From positions 1 to 64,000 of the forward strand of contig NZ_VITV01000001.1 of the NCBI RefSeq assembly GCF_007828035.1: 64,000 nucleotides of DNA, read 5' to 3'. Each line of letters begins with the position of its first letter. Position 1 is the first letter of the stretch. The notes beneath the pieces are model-generated. The model saw only the letters and a list, made by a program, of their open reading frames with translations. It did not search any database and was not told where the DNA came from. This document shows positions 60,429-64,000 of the stretch, piece by piece. This DNA is from Nitrospirillum amazonense. GTDB taxonomy: Bacteria; Pseudomonadota; Alphaproteobacteria; Azospirillales; Azospirillaceae. Made by a program: the position numbers and the translations under genes.

Positions 60429-60638
60429 ATGGGCAAGACCAAGTATTCCCTGCGGCCCCGATCTTGGCCAAAATTGATTGCGAACCGTCTCACCAAGAAG
60501 CTGTCCGCCTTGGAAACGGAGGCATTTTTCCGCGACCGAGCTACCGACGGTTCACGCGATGCCTTCCTGGCTTTTCTGGATGGCGCTGGGGATGAAAAAC
60601 CTGCCGCTGGCGATAGCCCTACGGAACCATCGCACTGA
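60429..60638 (+). CDS. Small protein of unknown function
   Basis: 69 residues from MGKTKYSLRPRSWPKLIANR at 60429. GGAGAG lies five bases before the ATG, which supports translation from here although the frame is open earlier. The N-terminal third is basic; the rest reads LSALETEAFFRDRATDGSRD and AFLAFLDGAGDEKP. No family recognised and no membrane segment. It could be a DNA-associated or antitoxin-like protein, but nothing in the context shows this. It is convergent with the GH43 gene; a 7-bp GGGGAGG/CCTCCCC inverted repeat (60645-60674) lies between them and may end both transcripts. Confidence 0.5.
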   Translation: MGKTKYSLRPRSWPKLIANRLTKKLSALETEAFFRDRATDGSRDAFLAFLDGAGDEKPAAGDSPTEPSH

Positions 60639-60681
60639 CATGAGGGGGAGGACAGGCACAAACCCGCCCTCCCCACGCCCA

Positions 60682-61794
60682 TCACGGCACAAATGGATCG
60701 ACGGTCTGGATCGAGCCGTCGGCGTTGAAGTGCAGCTCGGTCACCTTGACGTTGCGCAGGTGGTTTTTGCCGCTCAGCTGGTTGTCGGCATAGAACAGCC
60801 AGGTCTTGCCGCCCCAATCGACGATGGAGTGATGGGTGGTCCAGCCCTGTACCGGCAGCAGGAAATGGCCCTGGTACTTGAAGGGGCCATAGGGGTTGTC
60901 GCCGGTGGCGTAGGCCAGGAAGTGGGTGTCGCCGGTGGAATAGGTGAAGTAGTAGGTGCCGCCGCGCTTGTACATCCACGACGCCTCGAAGAAGCGCCGC
61001 TCATGGTCGCCGCCCAGCAAGGGCTTGCCGTCCTGGCCCAGGATGACGACGTCGCGCGGCTTTTCCGCGAAGGTCTTCATGTCCGGCGACAGCTTGGCGA
61101 TCTTGGCGCTGAGCGCGGGCTTGTCGTCCTGCTTCAGGTCGGTGTCGCCGATGCCGGCGTCGTAATGGCCCTTGGCCCACTTCTGCAGCTGGCCGCCCCA
61201 GATGCCGCCGAAATACATGTAGCTGCTGCCGTCCGCGTCGGTGAACACGGCGGGGTCGATGGAGAAGCTGCCGGGGATTGGCTTGGGCTCCGCCTTGAAG
61301 GGGCCGGTGGGCGAAGTGCCGGTGGCGACGCCGATGTGGAAGACGCCCTTCTTATCCTTGGCGGGGAAATAGAGGTAATAGGTGCCGTTCTTGTACGCGG
61401 CATCCGGGGCCCACATGAATTCCTTGGCCCAGGGGACCTGCTCCACCGACAGCGCCACGCCGCCGATGGTCACCTTGCCGCCGATCGCGTCCATGGACAG
61501 GACGCGATAGTCGCGCATGGCGTACTGGCTGCCCAGGTCGTCGTCGGGGATGCCGGCATCGATGTCGTGGCTGGGATAGACGTAGATTTTGCCGTCGAAC
61601 ACATGCGCCGAGGGATCGGCCGTGTAAATTTCGGTCACCAGCGGCTGCGACAGGAAATGCTTGCCGTTGAGCGCCACCGGATTCTGGGTGGTCGACTGGG
61701 CGGCGGCCTCGGGGGGCTTGTCCTGGGCTGTGGCGACCCCGGCCGCCATGAGCGCGCCCACGACAGGCAGGGTGAAACCGAACAAGCGACGCAT
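60682..61794 (-). CDS. Glycoside hydrolase family 43 enzyme, secreted
   Basis: 370 residues from MRRLFGFTLPVVGALMAAGV at 61794, a signal peptide with GGGAGG before the start. GH43 enzymes release arabinose, xylose or galactose from plant polysaccharides. The five-bladed propeller's three catalytic acids are visible: Asp base in YTADPSAHVFDGKIYVY, Asp in SIDPAVFTDADGSSYMYFGG and Glu acid in FFEASWMYKRGGTYYF. HHSIVDWGGKTWLFYADNQLSG carries the conserved His near the active site. Specificity is probably beta-xylosidase or alpha-arabinofuranosidase. Its leader contains ATAAAAATATC, also found in the TonB receptor promoter about 20 kb away. Confidence 0.9.
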   Translation of the reverse strand: MRRLFGFTLPVVGALMAAGVATAQDKPPEAAAQSTTQNPVALNGKHFLSQPLVTEIYTADPSAHVFDGKIYVYPSHDIDAGIPDDDLGSQYAMRDYRVLSMDAIGGKVTIGGVALSVEQVPWAKEFMWAPDAAYKNGTYYLYFPAKDKKGVFHIGVATGTSPTGPFKAEPKPIPGSFSIDPAVFTDADGSSYMYFGGIWGGQLQKWAKGHYDAGIGDTDLKQDDKPALSAKIAKLSPDMKTFAEKPRDVVILGQDGKPLLGGDHERRFFEASWMYKRGGTYYFTYSTGDTHFLAYATGDNPYGPFKYQGHFLLPVQGWTTHHSIVDWGGKTWLFYADNQLSGKNHLRNVKVTELHFNADGSIQTVDPFVP

Positions 61795-61959
61795 GTGTCC
61801 TCCCGATATTTTTATGGCCCCTATCCTCGCGGCGGGGCGGCAAGGCCGGAAAGTTACCGCTACCATTGGCCGAACACAAGGGCATCCGCGCGGGCGTCAC
61901 CTGCGGGCCATGGGCCTGATTTGCCAGCATTGGCTGTGTGGTTTCCCCGCCACTCAACG

Positions 61960-61987
61960 CAATATGCGGGGGCCAATATGCGGGGGT
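61960..61987 (+). repeat. Two 14-base tandem repeats upstream of cysteine synthase
   Basis: CAATATGCGGGGGC followed directly by CAATATGCGGGGGT (13 of 14 bases the same), about 97 bases before the cysteine synthase start and in the divergent region with the GH43 gene. It could be a paired regulator site. Confidence 0.65.
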
Positions 61988-62083
61988 CGCGCTTGAAGGG
62001 CGCCCTTGGCCTCACTAGTCTCTGCACATCTCTTCCGGGCCGCCGCTGGGCGGCGCCGGGCCCAGACATGACGGAAGACGGCT

Positions 62084-63082
62084 TTGGACATACGCGACGG
62101 TTTCATCGGAACGATCGGCCATACCCCCTTGGTCCGGCTGGAAGCGGCCTCCAAGGCGACGGGCTGTGACATCCTGGCCAAGGCCGAGTTCCTGAACCCC
62201 GGCGGGTCGGTCAAGGACCGCGCGGCCCTGGCCATCATCCAGGATGCCATCAAGCGCGGCACGCTGAAGCCCGGCGGCACCATCGTCGAAGGCACCGCCG
62301 GCAACACCGGCATCGGCCTGGCCCTGGTGGGCAACGCCTGGGGCTTCAAGACCGTCATCGTCATGCCCGAGACGCAGAGCCAGGAAAAGAAGGACATGCT
62401 GCGCCTGATCGGCGCCGACCTGCGCCTGGTGCCGGCCGTGCCCTACAAGGACCCGGGCAACTATGTCCATGTCAGCCGCCGCATCGCGGAGGAACTGGCG
62501 GCGACGGAGCCCAACGGCGCCGTCTGGGCCAACCAGTTCGACAACCTGGCCAACCGCGAGGGCCACCGCGCCACCACCGGCGTGGAAATCTGGGAACAGA
62601 CCGGCGGCAAGGTCGATGCTTTCACCTGCGCCGTGGGCACCGGCGGCACGCTGGCCGGCGTGGCCCTGGCCCTGAAGGATCGCAACCCCAACGTTCGCAT
62701 CGTGATGGCCGACCCGCTGGGCAGCGTGCTGTACAGCTGGAAGAAGACGGGGGAACTGGTGTCCTCCGGCACCTCCATCACCGAGGGTATCGGCCAGGGC
62801 CGCGTCACCGCCAACCTGCTGGACGCCCCCATCGACGACGCCGTGCAGATCCCCGATGAGGAAGCCCTGCCCATCATCTTCGACCTGGTGAAGACGCAAG
62901 GCCTGGTGGTGGGCGGATCCAGCGGCATCAACGTCGCTGCCGCCATCCGCGTCGCCCGCGACCTCGGCCCCGGCCACACGGTGGTGACGGTGCTGTGCGA
63001 CTTCGGCACCCGCTACCAGTCCAAGCTGTTCAACCCGGAATTCCTGCGGGAACGGAACCTGCCCGTTCCCGGCTGGCTGTGA
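62084..63082 (+). CDS. cysK: Cysteine synthase A family enzyme (O-acetylserine sulfhydrylase)
   Basis: 332 residues, PLP-dependent fold type II. The PLP lysine is in LNPGGSVKDRAALAI, the substrate loop in VEGTAGNTGIGLALVG, and the phosphate-binding Gly-rich turn in CAVGTGGTLAGVALAL. The family's usual TSGNT reads TAGNT here, a change also seen in some CysK/CBS relatives. It makes cysteine from O-acetylserine and sulfide. The start is a TTG with GGAAG six bases upstream; there is no suitable ATG before the conserved sequence. It is 33 bases from a mercaptopyruvate sulfurtransferase gene, linking cysteine synthesis and sulfur transfer. Confidence 0.9.
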   Translation: MDIRDGFIGTIGHTPLVRLEAASKATGCDILAKAEFLNPGGSVKDRAALAIIQDAIKRGTLKPGGTIVEGTAGNTGIGLALVGNAWGFKTVIVMPETQSQEKKDMLRLIGADLRLVPAVPYKDPGNYVHVSRRIAEELAATEPNGAVWANQFDNLANREGHRATTGVEIWEQTGGKVDAFTCAVGTGGTLAGVALALKDRNPNVRIVMADPLGSVLYSWKKTGELVSSGTSITEGIGQGRVTANLLDAPIDDAVQIPDEEALPIIFDLVKTQGLVVGGSSGINVAAAIRVARDLGPGHTVVTVLCDFGTRYQSKLFNPEFLRERNLPVPGWL

Positions 63083-63115
63083 CCCGGCTGGCTCTGTGAT
63101 AAGGAGGCGAAGCCC

Positions 63116-63982
63116 ATGACCCCCAGTTCCACGACCCCGGGCGCCCTCGTCAGCACCGACTGGCTGGCCCAGCACCTGAATGACCCGGACATCCGGGTGG
63201 TGGACGCCAGCTATCACATGCCGGCCGTGCCGCGCGACGCCCAGGCCGAATTCATCGCCCAGCACATCCCCGGCGCCGTCTTCTTCGACATCGACGGCAT
63301 CGCCGACAAGACCGTCCCCCTGCCCCACATGCTGCCCACCGCCGAGGTGTTCGCCCAGGCCGTGGCCGACCTGGGCATCGGCCGCGACAGCACCGTCGTC
63401 GTCTACGACGTCTATGACCTGTTCAGCGCGGCCCGGGTGTGGTGGACCTTCCGCGTGTTCGGTCACGACAAGGTCTATGTCCTGGACGGCGGCCTGCCCA
63501 AATGGCTGGCGGAGGGCCGGCCGGTGGAGGCCGGCCCCGCCCAGCCCAAACCGGCGGGAGAGCCGATCGCCGCCCGCCTGAACCCGGCCCTGGTGCGCGA
63601 TGCCGACGCCATCCGCGAAAACGTGGACCGCAAGGTGGAGCAGGTGGTGGACGCCCGCTCGCAAGGCCGGTTCGAGGCGACGGCGCCGGAGCCGCGCGCC
63701 GGCTTGCGCGGCGGCCACATCCCGGGCAGCCGCAACGTGCCCTTCAACGACCTGATCGCGGGCGGCCGCCTGCGGCCGCCGGATGAACTGGCGGCGCGCT
63801 TTCAGGACGCCGGCGTGGACGTGAACCGTCCCTTGGTCACCAGCTGCGGCAGCGGGCTGACCGCCGCCATCCTGGCCCTGGCGCTCTATGAGATCGGCCA
63901 GCCTGAGGTCGCCATCTATGACGGGTCATGGACGGAATGGGGCGGCCGGGCGGACCTGCCCGTCGCCACCGGTCCGGCCTGA
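63116..63982 (+). CDS. sseA: 3-mercaptopyruvate sulfurtransferase
   Basis: 288 residues, two rhodanese domains. The inactive N-terminal domain runs from LVSTDWLAQHLNDPDIRVVDASY to VLDGGLPKWLAEGRP. The C-terminal domain has VVDARSQGRF, GHIPGSRNVPFNDL and the active loop VTSCGSGLTAAI, where CGSG(L)T is the mercaptopyruvate type and not the CRxGx[R/T] of thiosulfate sulfurtransferases. It transfers sulfur from 3-mercaptopyruvate to thiols or cyanide. AAGGAGG precedes the ATG. Operon with cysK. The last 18 bases of the window hold nothing recognised. Confidence 0.94.
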   Translation: MTPSSTTPGALVSTDWLAQHLNDPDIRVVDASYHMPAVPRDAQAEFIAQHIPGAVFFDIDGIADKTVPLPHMLPTAEVFAQAVADLGIGRDSTVVVYDVYDLFSAARVWWTFRVFGHDKVYVLDGGLPKWLAEGRPVEAGPAQPKPAGEPIAARLNPALVRDADAIRENVDRKVEQVVDARSQGRFEATAPEPRAGLRGGHIPGSRNVPFNDLIAGGRLRPPDELAARFQDAGVDVNRPLVTSCGSGLTAAILALALYEIGQPEVAIYDGSWTEWGGRADLPVATGPA

Positions 63983-64000
63983 GGCCGTCCATGAAGCCCG

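Noticed and set aside
1-64000. CRISPR arrays, insertion sequences, prophage, tRNA or rRNA genes
   Set aside because: No regularly spaced repeats, transposase or integrase motifs or rRNA-like stretches were found by reading. tRNAs were not searched by computation, so a missed tRNA in a gap cannot be fully excluded.

Overview
The window is a high-GC, gene-dense piece of an alphaproteobacterial chromosome. The best guess is Rhodospirillales, Azospirillum/Nitrospirillum/Rhodospirillum centenum-like. The grounds are the GC-rich third positions, a chemosensory cluster organised like the R. centenum Che3 / Pseudomonas Wsp type, GGAAC-N17/18-GTT promoters of the alphaproteobacterial EcfG general stress response, and a Caulobacter/Xanthomonas-type TonB receptor. 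I see no mobile elements, rRNA, tRNA or CRISPR.

Layout: (1) 1-1553, minus: acyl-CoA dehydrogenase followed by a truncated etfB, with a divergent AraC-type regulator (1700-2776). (2) 2715-16805, minus: a nine-gene, tightly packed signalling operon. In transcription order it is REC-REC-kinase, REC-PAS-kinase-REC hybrid, CheW, CheR-TPR, CheW, CHASE3-MCP, CheA-REC, CheB, and an output protein REC-PAS-GAF-GGDEF(degenerate)-EAL. This is the most interesting locus: a Wsp/Che3-like pathway whose last gene looks like a c-di-GMP phosphodiesterase instead of a diguanylate cyclase. (3) 17264-23253: oligopeptidase A, a GntP-type permease, and the ergothioneine pair egtB-egtD. (4) 23488-25310: small stress proteins (DUF883-like, a 91-aa protein, DUF3309, GlsB/YeaQ-like, DUF3008) with EcfG-type promoters. 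(5) 25481-28936: a copper-resistance operon (Cys/His-rich secreted protein, Met/His lipoprotein, TolC-like lipoprotein, Tat-exported multicopper oxidase), then a DHA2 transporter.

(6) 30537-34041: an L-amino-acid-oxidase-like flavoenzyme followed by an indolepyruvate/phenylpyruvate-type decarboxylase, a plausible two-step amino acid to aldehyde route. (7) 34254-41131: a galactan-use locus (GH53 endo-galactanase, GH2 beta-galactosidase, NIPSNAP protein, divergent TonB receptor). GH53 and the receptor have similar promoters sharing a 12-base AT-rich element. (8) 41560-48168: denD-like dehydrogenase, TetR regulator, then a minus-strand formaldehyde/alkylation set (frmA, fghA, DUF72, alkB) with a divergent LysR. 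(9) 48158-55684, minus: an RND efflux operon that carries its own two-component system. (10) 55873-59915: an AraJ-like MFS exporter divergent from two SDRs and a secreted alpha/beta hydrolase. (11) 59920-63982: two small unknown proteins, a GH43 enzyme, cysteine synthase and 3-mercaptopyruvate sulfurtransferase.

All function calls come from motifs read in the translated sequence and from gene order. No database search was run. Start codons were moved from the longest possible start to the one supported by a ribosome-binding site, a signal peptide or gene overlap, and this is stated where it was done.
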